Program-made: the position numbers and the translations under genes | In this document: one piece after another, positions 33,139 through 43,686 of the stretch | How the letters are laid out: the number at the start of each line of letters is the position of its first letter | Numbering within the stretch: the stretch's first letter is position 1 | Assembly: GCA_030152805.1 (NCBI GenBank) | Contig: JASLIG010000123.1 | Coordinates: 24,313 to 88,312 of the forward strand | Reading direction: 5' to 3' | DNA length: 64,000 bases | Origin: Solirubrobacterales bacterium | GTDB lineage: Bacteria > Actinomycetota > Thermoleophilia > Solirubrobacterales > 70-9 | Notes under the pieces: generated by a model | The model's input: only the letters and a program-made list of their open reading frames with translations | What the model was told of the DNA's origin: nothing | Databases searched by the model: none

Positions 33139-34781
33139 CACATCCGCTCCGGCGCCGAGATGCCAAGCAGCCCCAGCGAGCTGGCGATCGTGCGCATCGT
33201 CAGCAGCGAGAGGGCCAGACGGGAGGACTCGACCCCATCGCCCTCGGCGTCGAGGACCTGGCAGTCGCGGTAGAAACCGTGGAAGTCGGCGGCCACCGCG
33301 GTCGAGTAGGTGCAGATCCGGTGCGGAGCGCGGCGGGCGGCCGCTTCGCGCACCTCGTCGGGAAATTCGAGCAGACGCTTGATCAGCTCGCGCTCGGCCG
33401 GCTCCAGCGCCGTCCCCGGCGTGGCCGTTCCGGCGCCGGCGGCCACCTCGCCGGGCTCCCTGCCGGCCTTGCGGAGGATGCTGGCGATGCGGGCGTGGGC
33501 GTACTGGACGTAATACACGGGATTGTCGTTGGACCGGCTCCGGGCCAGCTCCAGGTCGAGGTCGACGGTGGTGTCGTGGCTGCGCCAAAGCATGAACCAA
33601 CGAGCGGCGTCGACGCCGATGTCGTCGAGCAGCTCGTCGAGCGCGACGAAATCGCCGCTGCGCTTCGACATCTGCGCCCGCTCGCCGCTCTCGACGATGT
33701 GGACGAGGCGCATGATCAGCGCCTCGAAGCGCTCCGGGTCGGCGCCGAGCCCGGCGATCACGGCGCGCAACCGCGCCACGTAGCCGTGGTGGTCGGCGCC
33801 GAGGATGTCGATCAGGCGGCCAAAGCGCCGCTCGAGCTTGTCCCAGTGGTAGGCGACGTCGGCGGCGAGGTAAGTCGGTTCGCCGTTGGCGCGGATCAGG
33901 ACGCGGTCCTTGTCGTCGCCGAAGGTCGTCGTGCGCATCCAGAGCGCCTCCTCGTGGCGATACGCGTGCCCCTGCTTGTCGAGCTGGGCAAGCGCCGCGT
34001 CGACCTCGCCGCTGCTGTAGAGGTCGCGCTCCGAGAACCAGCTGTCGAAGCCGACGCCGAAGCGATCGAGCGTGGCCCGCACGCGCTCGAGGATCAGCGC
34101 GACCCCGCGGCTACCTATCGTCGCGAGGTCGTCGGGCGCGATCCCCTCGGTGGCGATCTTCTCGCCCAGCTCGCCAACGTAGGCGCCGCTGTAGCCGTCC
34201 TCCGGGGGCTCCTCACCGCGCATGCGGGCGCTGATCGAGGCGGCGAAGCGTTCGATCTGACCGCCCGCGTCGTTGACGTAGAACTCGCGCTGCACCTCGT
34301 GACCGGTTGCCTCGAGCAGGCGGACCACGGAGTCGCCGTAGGCAGCGTGGCGACCGCCGCCGACGTGCAGGGGGCCGGTCGGGTTGGCGGAGACGAACTC
34401 GACCAGGATCCGCTCGGGAGAGTCCGTCGGCGCCGGGCCGAGCTGCTCACCGGCCGCGGCGAGGCTCTCCATCGCCCCCCGGTACCAGCTGTCGGCGAGA
34501 AAGAGGTTGACGAAGCCGGGGCCGGCCACCTCGATCCGATCGACCGTCCCCTCCCCCAGCCGCTCGCCGAGCTCGCCGGCGAGGTGCGCGGCGACGTCGC
34601 GCGGGTTTTCGCCAAGCGGCGCCGCCAGCAGCATCGCCGCGTTTGAGCTGTAGTCGCCGAGCTCAGGCTTGGGTGGGCGCTCGAGCGTCGGCTCGGGACC
34701 GGTCGGCTCGCCGTCGCGCAGCGCCCGCGCAGCGGCGTCCACCGCCGCGCGCACCGCTGCGATCGGGTCTGCCCTTGCCAT
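33138..34781 (-). CDS. argS: Arginyl-tRNA synthetase
   Basis: ATG 34781, 547 aa. The class I signature is NPTGPLHVGGGRHAAYGDS (HIGH-like), with MSKRSGDFVALDELL as the KMSKS-like loop, FYVNDAGGQI, and the DALR anticodon-binding domain (QYAHARIASILRKAG, CTYSTAVAADFHGFYRDCQVL). The N-terminal Arg-tRNA additional domain starts MARADPIAAVRAAVD. A longer upstream frame is a shadow. Essential translation gene. Confidence 0.95.
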   Translation of the reverse strand: MARADPIAAVRAAVDAAARALRDGEPTGPEPTLERPPKPELGDYSSNAAMLLAAPLGENPRDVAAHLAGELGERLGEGTVDRIEVAGPGFVNLFLADSWYRGAMESLAAAGEQLGPAPTDSPERILVEFVSANPTGPLHVGGGRHAAYGDSVVRLLEATGHEVQREFYVNDAGGQIERFAASISARMRGEEPPEDGYSGAYVGELGEKIATEGIAPDDLATIGSRGVALILERVRATLDRFGVGFDSWFSERDLYSSGEVDAALAQLDKQGHAYRHEEALWMRTTTFGDDKDRVLIRANGEPTYLAADVAYHWDKLERRFGRLIDILGADHHGYVARLRAVIAGLGADPERFEALIMRLVHIVESGERAQMSKRSGDFVALDELLDDIGVDAARWFMLWRSHDTTVDLDLELARSRSNDNPVYYVQYAHARIASILRKAGREPGEVAAGAGTATPGTALEPAERELIKRLLEFPDEVREAAARRAPHRICTYSTAVAADFHGFYRDCQVLDAEGDGVESSRLALSLLTMRTIASSLGLLGISAPERM

Positions 34782-34830
34782 CGTCGCGCCCATCGTATGG
34801 AGAGGAGGGCGCCAAAGTACGCTGGCCGGC

Positions 34831-35568
34831 GTGCGGATCGCCGCTATCTCGGACATCCACGCCAACCTGCCGGCACTGGAAGTGATCCTGGCGGCGATCG
34901 AGGCGGCGGAGGTCGAGGAGATCTGGTGCCTTGGCGACGTCGTCGGCTATGGGGTCGAGCCCGACGCTTGCGCCGAGCTGGTGCGCGAGCGCTGCGCCGT
35001 GTGCCTGGTCGGCAACCACGACCTGGCGGTGCTCGGTGCCCTCGACATCGCTTCCTTCTCCGAGGCGGCCGCGGTCGCGGTCGAGTGGACGCAGGCGAAC
35101 GTCGCCGAGTCCACCCTCGAGTTCCTGCGCGGCCTCGACGCCCAGGGCGAGCGCCAGGGGATCGACCTCTTCCACGCGTCTCCCCGCGATCCGGTCTGGG
35201 AGTACGTGCTCTCCAGCGAGCAGGCGGACGCGGGCATGGACGCGGCCGGGCGGCGGATCTCCCTGATCGGTCACTCTCACGTGGCGCTCTTCTTCAACCG
35301 CCCGGAGGCGGCCGGGGAGGAGACGCGAGGAGCGCAGGCAAGCGACGGCGCCCTGCTCGACCTCAGCGGCGGCGAGTGGTTGATCAACCCCGGCAGCGTT
35401 GGCCAACCGCGCGACGGCGACCCCCGTGCCGCCTGGCTCGAACTCGACACCGAGGCCGAGACGGCATGCTTTCACCGCCTGCCCTACGACATCGATCGCG
35501 CCGCGGCGCCAATCGCCGACGCCGGCCTTCCGAGCCGCCTGGCCGATCGCCTCTACACCGGCCAGTGA
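34831..35568 (+). CDS. Calcineurin-like metallophosphoesterase (YfcE/MJ0936-like)
   Basis: GTG 34831, 245 aa. The metal motifs are ISDIHANLPAL (DxH), WCLGDVVGYG (GDxxxxG), VGNHDLAVLG (GNHD) and LIGHSHVALFF (GHxH), all in order. The substrate is unknown; related proteins hydrolyse cyclic dinucleotides, phosphodiesters or phosphoproteins. Divergent from argS with 49 bp between. Confidence 0.9.
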   Translation: MRIAAISDIHANLPALEVILAAIEAAEVEEIWCLGDVVGYGVEPDACAELVRERCAVCLVGNHDLAVLGALDIASFSEAAAVAVEWTQANVAESTLEFLRGLDAQGERQGIDLFHASPRDPVWEYVLSSEQADAGMDAAGRRISLIGHSHVALFFNRPEAAGEETRGAQASDGALLDLSGGEWLINPGSVGQPRDGDPRAAWLELDTEAETACFHRLPYDIDRAAAPIADAGLPSRLADRLYTGQ

Positions 35569-35621
35569 CGCTCAAATGCAGGGAAAATCCGCACCGGAGG
35601 GGGTTGTCTAGACTCGCAACG

Positions 35622-36191
35622 GTGCGCCAACTGGCCGTATCCACGCTCGCCCTCGCGCTCGGCGCCCTCGCCGCTGTGATGCTCGCGTCCTGCGGCGGCG
35701 GCGAAGACGCGAAGCTGCTGCCGGGCAACACCGCGCAGGAAATCACCGAAAACCTCGACCGCATCGAGCAGTACGCGGAAGAAGGCGAATGCGTAGGCGC
35801 CGAAGACGCAGTGGCGGAAGTCAGCGGCCAGGTCGCCTCGCTCGGAGACGTCGATCCGAAGCTGGTAGAGGCGCTGCAGCGCGGCGCCAGCAGGCTCAGC
35901 GAAGTGGTGGCGACCTGCGAAGAAGAACCGGCCGAAACCGTCGAATCGGACGAGGAAGGGACAACGGAACGCAGCGAACCACCGGGTCAGGAGAAGAAGG
36001 AAGAAAAGGAGCGCGAAAAGGAAGAAGCGAAACTCGAACACGAGGAAGGGAAGCAGGAAAAGCACGAAGAAACGCCGCCCGTGGAAACGACCCCGGAAGA
36101 ATCGACGACCCCGCCGCCGAGCGAAAGCGGTGGCACCGTCTCGCCGGGCGGCGTCAGCCCCGGTGCGCCGGCGGCACCCGGAGGCGAATGA
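35622..36191 (+). CDS. Glu-rich lipoprotein, probable partner of the kinase
   Basis: GTG 35622, 189 aa. Signal peptide and lipobox (AAVMLASC), a short Cys-bearing helical domain (EEGECVGAEDAVAEV, EVVATCEEEP), then about 40 residues of almost only Glu/Lys and a Pro/Ser/Thr/Gly tail. It could be a wall-spanning anchor or spacer. It overlaps the kinase start, which suggests a functional pair. Confidence 0.7.
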   Translation: MRQLAVSTLALALGALAAVMLASCGGGEDAKLLPGNTAQEITENLDRIEQYAEEGECVGAEDAVAEVSGQVASLGDVDPKLVEALQRGASRLSEVVATCEEEPAETVESDEEGTTERSEPPGQEKKEEKEREKEEAKLEHEEGKQEKHEETPPVETTPEESTTPPPSESGGTVSPGGVSPGAPAAPGGE

Positions 36192-37423
36192 TGGCGGCGG
36201 GAATCCTCTCCGGCCGTTACGAGATCGGCGAGAAACTCGGCTCGGGCGGGATGTCGAGCGTGCACCAGGCCACCGACCTAATCCTCGAGCGCACGGTCGC
36301 GGTCAAGATCCTCGCCGAGCACCTCTCCGACGACGAGCGCTTCGTCGCCCGCTTCCGCCGTGAGGCCCTGGCCGTGGCCAAGCTGATCCATCCCAACATC
36401 GTCCAGGTCTACGACACCGGGATCGACGAGGGTCGCCACTACATCGTGATGGAGTACGTGCAGGGGCGCTCGGGGGCGCAGATCCTGCAGAAGCAGGGCC
36501 CGCTCGATGCTGAGACCACGGCCGAGGTGGGCGCCCAGGCCTGCGCCGGCCTCGACTACGCGCACCGGCGGGGAATCATCCACCGCGACGTCAAGCCGGG
36601 CAACCTGATGATCGTCGGCGGCCCGGTCGGCGGCGGCCAGCTGACGATCAAGCTGACCGACTTCGGCATCGCCCGCGCGGTCGAACAGACGCGGATCACC
36701 CAGGTCGGCTCGGTGGTCGGCACCGCCGCCTACCTCTCGCCCGAGCAGGTGCGCGGCGAGGAGGCAACGCCGGCAACCGACGTCTACGCACTCGGCGTCG
36801 TCCTCTACCAGTTCCTCACCGGCCGCCTGCCGTACGAGGGCTCGACCCTGGCCGAGCTGGCGGTGCGCCAGCAGAACGAGAAGCCGCTGCCACCGAGCAC
36901 CTACAACGACGAGGTGCCGGAGACGCTCGGGGCCGCCGTACTGCGAGCGCTGGAGGGAGACCCGAACCGCCGCTACGCCAGCGCCAGCGAGCTGGCGGGG
37001 GGGCTGGCGCTGGGCATGCAGGGAGAGGACGTGACCCTGCCGTTGAGCGAGGGAACCGCCGCGACCAACGTGCTCGACGGCGAGACCGCTACCCGCCGCC
37101 TCGACCGCACCGCCCAGACCGAGTACCGGCCGGCCCAACCCTCGCCGACCCGCCGCCCGGCCCCTCGAGCACCCCAGCAGCCGCAGGCGCCCCCGCCGAT
37201 CCCGGCACAGGCCCAGGCCCCGAAGAAGCGCAGCGCCTTCTCCCGCTTCACCAGATTCGTGCTGGCTCTAGTTGCTCTTGTTCTAATCGCCGCCGCCGTG
37301 GCTGCAGCCGTGATCTACACGACCGACAAGGCAACTGGTGTCAAGGCGACTGAAGTAGCCGGCAACACCATCGACAAGGTCGTAGAAGAATTCAAGGACC
37401 TGGTCAAGAAGAACTCGGAATAG
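36188..37423 (+). CDS. Membrane Ser/Thr protein kinase (PknB-like, no PASTA repeats)
   Basis: ATG 36188 or 36191, 411 aa. ILSGRYEIGEKLGSGGMSSVHQA is the Gly loop, VAVKIL the ATP Lys, IIHRDVKPGNLM the catalytic loop, LTDFGIARA the DFG and VGTAAYLSPEQV the activation segment end. A Pro/Gln-rich linker precedes one membrane helix (FTRFVLALVALVLIAAAVAAAVIY) and a short external tail (about 40 aa). The gene overlaps the Glu-rich lipoprotein by 4 bp. Confidence 0.93.
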   Translation: MMAAGILSGRYEIGEKLGSGGMSSVHQATDLILERTVAVKILAEHLSDDERFVARFRREALAVAKLIHPNIVQVYDTGIDEGRHYIVMEYVQGRSGAQILQKQGPLDAETTAEVGAQACAGLDYAHRRGIIHRDVKPGNLMIVGGPVGGGQLTIKLTDFGIARAVEQTRITQVGSVVGTAAYLSPEQVRGEEATPATDVYALGVVLYQFLTGRLPYEGSTLAELAVRQQNEKPLPPSTYNDEVPETLGAAVLRALEGDPNRRYASASELAGGLALGMQGEDVTLPLSEGTAATNVLDGETATRRLDRTAQTEYRPAQPSPTRRPAPRAPQQPQAPPPIPAQAQAPKKRSAFSRFTRFVLALVALVLIAAAVAAAVIYTTDKATGVKATEVAGNTIDKVVEEFKDLVKKNSE

Positions 37424-37436
37424 GCGCTCGGTGCCC

Positions 37437-38642
37437 TCAGGCAATAGCCCAGGGAGAGCTTCCATCCATGATGCTGGCGGAATAGCTGTCGAAGGTGCTG
37501 CTTTCGATCGCGGCGCGGGCGCGGGTCATCAGCTCCTGCAGGTAGGTGAGGTTGTGGAGGCAGAGGAGGCGGACGGCGGTCAGCTCCTCGGCGCGGGATA
37601 GGTAGCTGAGGTAGTCGCGGTCGTGGTTCTGGCAGGCGGCGCAGGGGCAACCGTCGGCTATTGGGTTGCGGTCGCCTTCGTGCCCCGACTTGCGCAGGTC
37701 GAGGCGAAAGCGGTTGTCGGGATCGGGGACGAGGGCGACGCCGTGGCGGGCGAGGCGGGTGGGGACGGCGCAGTCGAAGACGTCGAGACCGAGGGCGATG
37801 CCGGCAAGCAGGTCGTCGATCTCGCCAATGCCGAGGAGGTGCTTGGGGGCTGCCTCGGGAAGGAGCGGGGCGGTCATTGCCAGGACCTCGCGCATCTCGG
37901 CCTTGTCGCGGCCGAGCGTGCCGCCGATCGCGAGGCCGTCGACGCCGGCCACCGAGACGCACTCGGCCGATTCGCGGCGCAGGTCCTCGTGAACGCCGCC
38001 CTGGACGATGCCGAAGACCGCCTGGCGCGGTGGCCCCTCACGCTCGTGCCACTCCAGGCAGCGGTCGAGCCAGCGGTGGGTGCGCTCGGTGGAGCGAGCC
38101 GTGTAGTCGCGGTCGGCGTGGAAGGGAGTGCACTCGTCGAAGACGAGGGCGATGTCGGAGCCGAGGGCGGCCTGAACCTGCATCGAGACCTCGGGCGAGA
38201 TGAACAGCTCCGCGCCGTCGCGGTAGGAACGGAAACGCACCCCCTCCTCCTCGATCGAGACGACCGCGCCCTGCGCCCCGCCCTGGCGACCGCTCCCCTT
38301 CACCTCGTTGGCAACTCCGCCGTGGGCGAGCGAGAAAACCTGGAAGCCACCCGAGTCCGTGATCAGCGCCCGCCCCCACCCCATGAACCCATGCAGTCCA
38401 CCGGCGGCGGCAATCCTCTCAGGCCCTGGCGAGACGAACAGGTGATACGTGTTCCCCAACACCATCTCGTAGCCAAGATCAGCCACCTCGCGAGCCTCCA
38501 GGCCGCGCACCGTCCCCTTCGTCGCCAACGGTATGAACGCGGGCGTTTGGATCGGCCCGTGCGCTGTATGAAGCACACCCGTGCGCGCGGCCCCATCCCG
38601 GGCTCCGATCTCGAATCTCAGCCTCTCTGACTCAACCCGCAT
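37437..38642 (-). CDS. tgt: tRNA-guanine transglycosylase (bacterial type)
   Basis: 401 aa, ATG 38642. FIPLATKGTVRGLEAREV and ITDSGGFQVFSL (nucleophile Asp region), GGVHEDLRRESAE, GLAIGGTLGRDK, LLGIGEIDDLLAG and the zinc motif CPCAACQNHDRDYLSYL...RLLCLHNL are all in place. It inserts preQ1 (or queuine) at the wobble base. It lies 24 bp downstream of gpmI on the same strand. Confidence 0.95.
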   Translation of the reverse strand: MRVESERLRFEIGARDGAARTGVLHTAHGPIQTPAFIPLATKGTVRGLEAREVADLGYEMVLGNTYHLFVSPGPERIAAAGGLHGFMGWGRALITDSGGFQVFSLAHGGVANEVKGSGRQGGAQGAVVSIEEEGVRFRSYRDGAELFISPEVSMQVQAALGSDIALVFDECTPFHADRDYTARSTERTHRWLDRCLEWHEREGPPRQAVFGIVQGGVHEDLRRESAECVSVAGVDGLAIGGTLGRDKAEMREVLAMTAPLLPEAAPKHLLGIGEIDDLLAGIALGLDVFDCAVPTRLARHGVALVPDPDNRFRLDLRKSGHEGDRNPIADGCPCAACQNHDRDYLSYLSRAEELTAVRLLCLHNLTYLQELMTRARAAIESSTFDSYSASIMDGSSPWAIA

Positions 38643-38666
38643 CGCGCGTATCCGACTTTGACCACA

Positions 38667-40202
38667 CTAGGGTGAGGTCAATCCCGGCTGCGTCATCAGG
38701 GAACGCCCAGTCATCGCCGCGGGCTGCTCGATGCCGAGGAGCTCCAGGGCGGTTGGGGCCACGTCGGCGAGGATGCCTTGGTCGCGCAGCTCGATTCCCT
38801 CCGCCGTCACGATCAGCGGAACCGGATTCAACGAGTGAGCGGTGTTGGGCGAGCCGTCGGGCTCGAGCATGTGGTCGCAGTTGCCGTGGTCGGCGGTGAC
38901 GATGCAGGCGCCTCCGCTGGTGGTGACCGCCTCGATCACGTCTCCGAGGCAACCGTCGACCGCCTCGACCGCCTCGACCGCGGCGGGAATCACGCCGGTG
39001 TGGCCGACCATGTCGGGGTTGGCGAAGTTGATGATGCCGAAGCGGTAGTTGCCCTCGCGCCAGTGGCCGACGAAGGCATCGGCGGCCGCCGGGGCGCTCA
39101 TCTCCGGCTTGTGGTCGTAGGTCGGCACGTCGCGCGGGGACTCGACCAGGTGGCGCTCTTCCCCATCCCACTCCAGCTCGCGGCCGCCGTTGAAGAAGTA
39201 GGTGACGTGGGCGTACTTCTCGGTCTCGGCGACGTGCAGCTGCCGCTCGCCCGTCGCGGCGATCGTTTCCGCCAGCGTCGTCTTCGGCCGCGCCTCCGAA
39301 AAGGCGACCGGGTAGGGCCAGCCCTTGCGGTACTCGGTCATCGTGGTCAGGTCGAGTGGAGCGCCGCCGCGGGGGAACTCGTCGAAGTCCGGCTCCGCCA
39401 GGGCCCGGGTCATCTGCCGGGCGCGGTCGGGGCGGAAGTTGACGAAGATCCCTACGTCGCCCGCCGCGACCCCGTCATAGTCGCCGATCACTGTCGGCTT
39501 GACGAACTCGTCGGTATCGCCGCAGTCGTAGGCGGAGGCGATCGCCTCGTCGGAACTGGCAGCGCGCAGGCCCTCGGCGTGGACGATCGCGTCGTAGGCG
39601 AGCTTGGTCCGCTCCCAGCGGGTGTCGCGGTCCATCGCGTAGTAGCGGCCGCTGACCGTGGCGACGCGACCGGCCTGGCGCAACCAGCGCTCGAGCTCGT
39701 GCAGGTAGCCGCGGCCGCCATGAGGCAGCGTGTCGCGGCCGTCGGTGAAGGCGTGAAAGACGACGTCGGGCACGCCCTCATGCGAGGCCAGCTCGATCGT
39801 CGCCTCGATGTGCTCCCAGCCCGAGTGGACGCCGCCGTCGGAGACGAGGCCGAGCAGGTGCAGACGCCCGCGAGGGCTGCGGCGGGCGCGATCGCAGGCG
39901 GCGAGCAGCGCCTCGTTTTCGAAGAAGCTGCCGTCAGCGATCGCGTCGTCGATCCGGGCCAGGTCCTGCTTGACGATCGCGCCGGCACCGAGGTTGAGGT
40001 GACCGACCTCGGAGTTGCCCATCTGCCCGTCGGGGAGACCGACGTCGCGACCCTGGGCGGAGAGCTGGGTGCGCGGGTAGGTCTCCCAGAGATGATCGAA
40101 GACTGGCGTCTCGGCAAGCGAGATCGCGTTGCCGGGCCCCGGCTCGGCTAGCCCCCAGCCATCGAGGATGACCAAGGCGAGGGAGGGAACCGGAAGCGTC
40201 AA
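38667..40202 (-). CDS. gpmI: 2,3-bisphosphoglycerate-independent phosphoglycerate mutase
   Basis: The TTG at 40202, overlapping the tpiA stop, gives 511 aa, the normal length. LVILDGWGLAEPGPGNAIS (metal Asp), GLPDGQMGNSEVGHLNLGAG (nucleophile Ser), HAFTDGRDTLPHGG, NFRPDRARQMTRAL and VTADHGNCDHM (metal site) are intact. It converts 3- to 2-phosphoglycerate using two Mn ions. The longer frame upstream is a shadow of tpiA. Confidence 0.95.
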   Translation of the reverse strand: MTLPVPSLALVILDGWGLAEPGPGNAISLAETPVFDHLWETYPRTQLSAQGRDVGLPDGQMGNSEVGHLNLGAGAIVKQDLARIDDAIADGSFFENEALLAACDRARRSPRGRLHLLGLVSDGGVHSGWEHIEATIELASHEGVPDVVFHAFTDGRDTLPHGGRGYLHELERWLRQAGRVATVSGRYYAMDRDTRWERTKLAYDAIVHAEGLRAASSDEAIASAYDCGDTDEFVKPTVIGDYDGVAAGDVGIFVNFRPDRARQMTRALAEPDFDEFPRGGAPLDLTTMTEYRKGWPYPVAFSEARPKTTLAETIAATGERQLHVAETEKYAHVTYFFNGGRELEWDGEERHLVESPRDVPTYDHKPEMSAPAAADAFVGHWREGNYRFGIINFANPDMVGHTGVIPAAVEAVEAVDGCLGDVIEAVTTSGGACIVTADHGNCDHMLEPDGSPNTAHSLNPVPLIVTAEGIELRDQGILADVAPTALELLGIEQPAAMTGRSLMTQPGLTSP

Positions 40203-40951
40203 CCTGCCGCCTTGACGATTGCCGCAAAGTCGCCAGGATCGAGGCTGGCGCCGCCGACCAGGGCGCCGTCGATGTCGGGCTGGGACATCAGCTCGGCGGC
40301 GTTGCCGGGCTTGACCGAGCCGCCGTAGAGGATCCGCACGTCGTCGGCCGGACCGCCGCGCTCGCTCAGGAAGTCGCGGATGAAGGCGCACGCTTCCTGC
40401 GCCTGCTCGAGCGTCGCCGTGCGGCCGGTGCCGATCGCCCAGATCGGCTCGTAGGCGATCACTACCTCGCCAAGCCTGCCGCCGACCACCTCGGCCAGGT
40501 CAGCCTGCAGCTGGCGCTCCAGCACAGCCTCGGTCTGGCCGGCGTCGCGGGCGTCCTCGGCCTCGCCGATGCAGAGGATCGGCTCCAACCCGGCCGCGAG
40601 GGCGGCGGGCACCTTGCGCGCCAGCGCCTCGTCGGTCTCGCCGAAGTACTGGCGGCGCTCGGAGTGACCGAGGACGACGGCCTCGACGTCGAGCTCGACC
40701 AGCATGGGTGCTGAGACCTCGCCGGTGAAGGCGCCCGAGTCCTCCTCGTGCATGTTCTGCGCGGCGACCTTGACGGCGGTGCCGTAGCGACGCTCGACCA
40801 CCGCGCTGAGCGCAGTGAAGGGCGGGCAGATCACGACGTCGCTCTGGGTCGCCGCGATCTGCGGCAGCAAGGCGTCGACGAACTCGCCCGCCTCGGCGAC
40901 GGTCTTGTGCATCTTCCAGTTGGCGGCGACGTAGGGTGTTCGATCAGGCAT
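40199..40951 (-). CDS. tpiA: Triosephosphate isomerase
   Basis: 250 aa, ATG 40951. YVAANWKMHKTVAEAGEF, VVLGHSERRQYFGE (catalytic His), VIAYEPIWAIGTGRTAT (catalytic Glu) and ILYGGSVKPGNAAELM are all standard. It overlaps pgk by 8 bp and gpmI by 4 bp. Confidence 0.97.
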   Translation of the reverse strand: MPDRTPYVAANWKMHKTVAEAGEFVDALLPQIAATQSDVVICPPFTALSAVVERRYGTAVKVAAQNMHEEDSGAFTGEVSAPMLVELDVEAVVLGHSERRQYFGETDEALARKVPAALAAGLEPILCIGEAEDARDAGQTEAVLERQLQADLAEVVGGRLGEVVIAYEPIWAIGTGRTATLEQAQEACAFIRDFLSERGGPADDVRILYGGSVKPGNAAELMSQPDIDGALVGGASLDPGDFAAIVKAAG

Positions 40952-42131
40952 CGATCAAGGCCTCCACTCCGGGCAACTTCTTTCCCTCCAGCAGCTCCAA
41001 CGATGCGCCTCCTCCGGTCGAGAGCCAATCCACCTTGTCCGCAAGTCCGAACTGCTGCAGCGCCGCGACCGAGTCTCCCCCACCGACGACCGTCGTGCCC
41101 GGCGCCCCCGCTACCGCCTCGGCGACGGTGCGGGTGCCAGCCGCGAAGGGCTCCAGCTCGAAGGCGCCCATCGGGCCATTCCAGAGCACCGTGCCGGCCT
41201 CGCCGATCGCCTCCGCGTAGGCGCCCGCGCTGCGCGGGCCGATGTCGAGGCCCATCCAGCCGTCGGGCACCTCGGCGCCGTCGCTCTCGCGACGCTCTGT
41301 GCCGGCGTCGAACTCCTCGCCCAGGATCAGGTCGACGGGCAGACTGAGATCGCAATCGGCGGAGTCGGCGCGCTCCAGCGCCTTGGCGGCCAGCTCCACC
41401 CCCTCCTCCTCGACCAGCGAGTCGCCGGTCGTAACGCCCTGGGCACGGAAGAAGCTGAAGCACATCGCGCCGCCGATCAGGATCTCGTCGGCAACCTCGA
41501 GGAAGCGGTCGATGACGCCGACCTTGTCGGTGACCTTGGCGCCACCGAGCACGACGACGAGCGGACGCGCCGGCGACTCGACCACCCGCGTCAGTTCGGT
41601 CACCTCCCGCTCGAGCAGGAGGCCGGCGTAGCCCGGCAGCCGCTCCGCGACGCCGGCGGTGCTCGCGTGCGCCCGGTGGGCAGTGCCGAATGCGTCGTCG
41701 ACGTAGAGATCCGCCAGCGCCGCCAGCTGGTCAGCCAGCTCCGAATCGTTCTCGGTCTCGCCCAGCTCGAAGCGCACGTTCTCGAGCAGCAGCACCTCCC
41801 CGGGAGGCAGCCCCTCCGCCATCTCACTGACGTCGTCGCCGACGACGGCCGGGGCCTGGCGGACGGGGCTGCCGAGCAGCTCACCCAGGCGCTCGCCCAC
41901 CGGCGCCATCGAGAGCTCCGGCGCCACCTTGCCCTTCGGCCGTCCCAGGTGGGAGACGAGCACCAGCGAGGCACCGCGCTCGCGCAGCGACTCGATCGTC
42001 GGCAGGGCGGCGCGGATGCGGGTGTCGTCGGCGACCCTGCCGCCGTCGAGCGGCACGTTGAAGTCGACGCGGACCAGTACGCGCTTGCCCGCCACGTCGG
42101 CGTCACGCACGCTGGCCTTGGCGAAGCTCAT
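40944..42131 (-). CDS. pgk: Phosphoglycerate kinase
   Basis: 395 aa, ATG 42131. VLVRVDFNVPLDGGRV opens the N-domain, HLGRPKGK is the substrate loop, VVLGGAKVTDKVGVID and GGGDSVAAL are in the ATP domain. Second gene of the gap-pgk-tpiA-gpmI operon, 22 bp after gap. Confidence 0.97.
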   Translation of the reverse strand: MSFAKASVRDADVAGKRVLVRVDFNVPLDGGRVADDTRIRAALPTIESLRERGASLVLVSHLGRPKGKVAPELSMAPVGERLGELLGSPVRQAPAVVGDDVSEMAEGLPPGEVLLLENVRFELGETENDSELADQLAALADLYVDDAFGTAHRAHASTAGVAERLPGYAGLLLEREVTELTRVVESPARPLVVVLGGAKVTDKVGVIDRFLEVADEILIGGAMCFSFFRAQGVTTGDSLVEEEGVELAAKALERADSADCDLSLPVDLILGEEFDAGTERRESDGAEVPDGWMGLDIGPRSAGAYAEAIGEAGTVLWNGPMGAFELEPFAAGTRTVAEAVAGAPGTTVVGGGDSVAALQQFGLADKVDWLSTGGGASLELLEGKKLPGVEALIDA

Positions 42132-42153
42132 CGCGGCTCCCGCGGTGCGGCGC

Positions 42154-43158
<1,005 letters not shown>

Positions 43159-43237
43159 GCCTCAAACCCTCCTGGATTCGTTGTGGGAGATATGTCGATG
43201 TTATGAACCCGAACCGCTGGCCGGCCCGGACACGCCG

Positions 43238-43600
43238 CTAGTCCGACCCGATCGTGATCTCGATCTCGTACCCGTCCGGGTCTTTGAGGAACGCCGAGTA
43301 GGAGCCGGAGCCGTAGGAACGCCGCTCGCCGGGCTCGGAGACCTTGGTGCCGCCGGCGCTCATGCCGCCTTCCCAGGCGGCCTTGACGGCGACGATGCCG
43401 AGCGCCGAGAAACTGAGCAGCCCGAAGCCCGCCTTCGGCTCGTGATGGGACGCGATGAAGAAGACCGGTTTGGCGATGCCCCAGCCGACGGTTTCGTCCT
43501 CCTCGAAATGGCGGCGCCAGCCAAGCGGCGCCAGCAGCGCGTCGTAGAAGGAGGCGCTGCGCTCGAGGTCGGAGACCTCCAATAGGACGTGATGGAGCAT
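43238..43600 (-). CDS. VOC-superfamily (glyoxalase/bleomycin-resistance-like) protein
   Basis: 120 aa, ATG 43600. LHHVLLEVSDLERSASFYDALLAPLGWRR and SAFLKDPDGYEIEITIGSD are the two VOC beta-alpha-beta motifs with the His and Glu metal ligands. Substrate unknown. It stands between gap and the TIR gene on the opposite strand to the latter. Confidence 0.85.
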   Translation of the reverse strand: MLHHVLLEVSDLERSASFYDALLAPLGWRRHFEEDETVGWGIAKPVFFIASHHEPKAGFGLLSFSALGIVAVKAAWEGGMSAGGTKVSEPGERRSYGSGSYSAFLKDPDGYEIEITIGSD

Positions 43601-43686
43601 TGCGCCAGGAGGCTATAGGGGTCAGCGGATCAGCCGCCGCGCGGTCTCCAAATCGCTGCGTGACAGGGATAGGTACTCTGGCGGTC

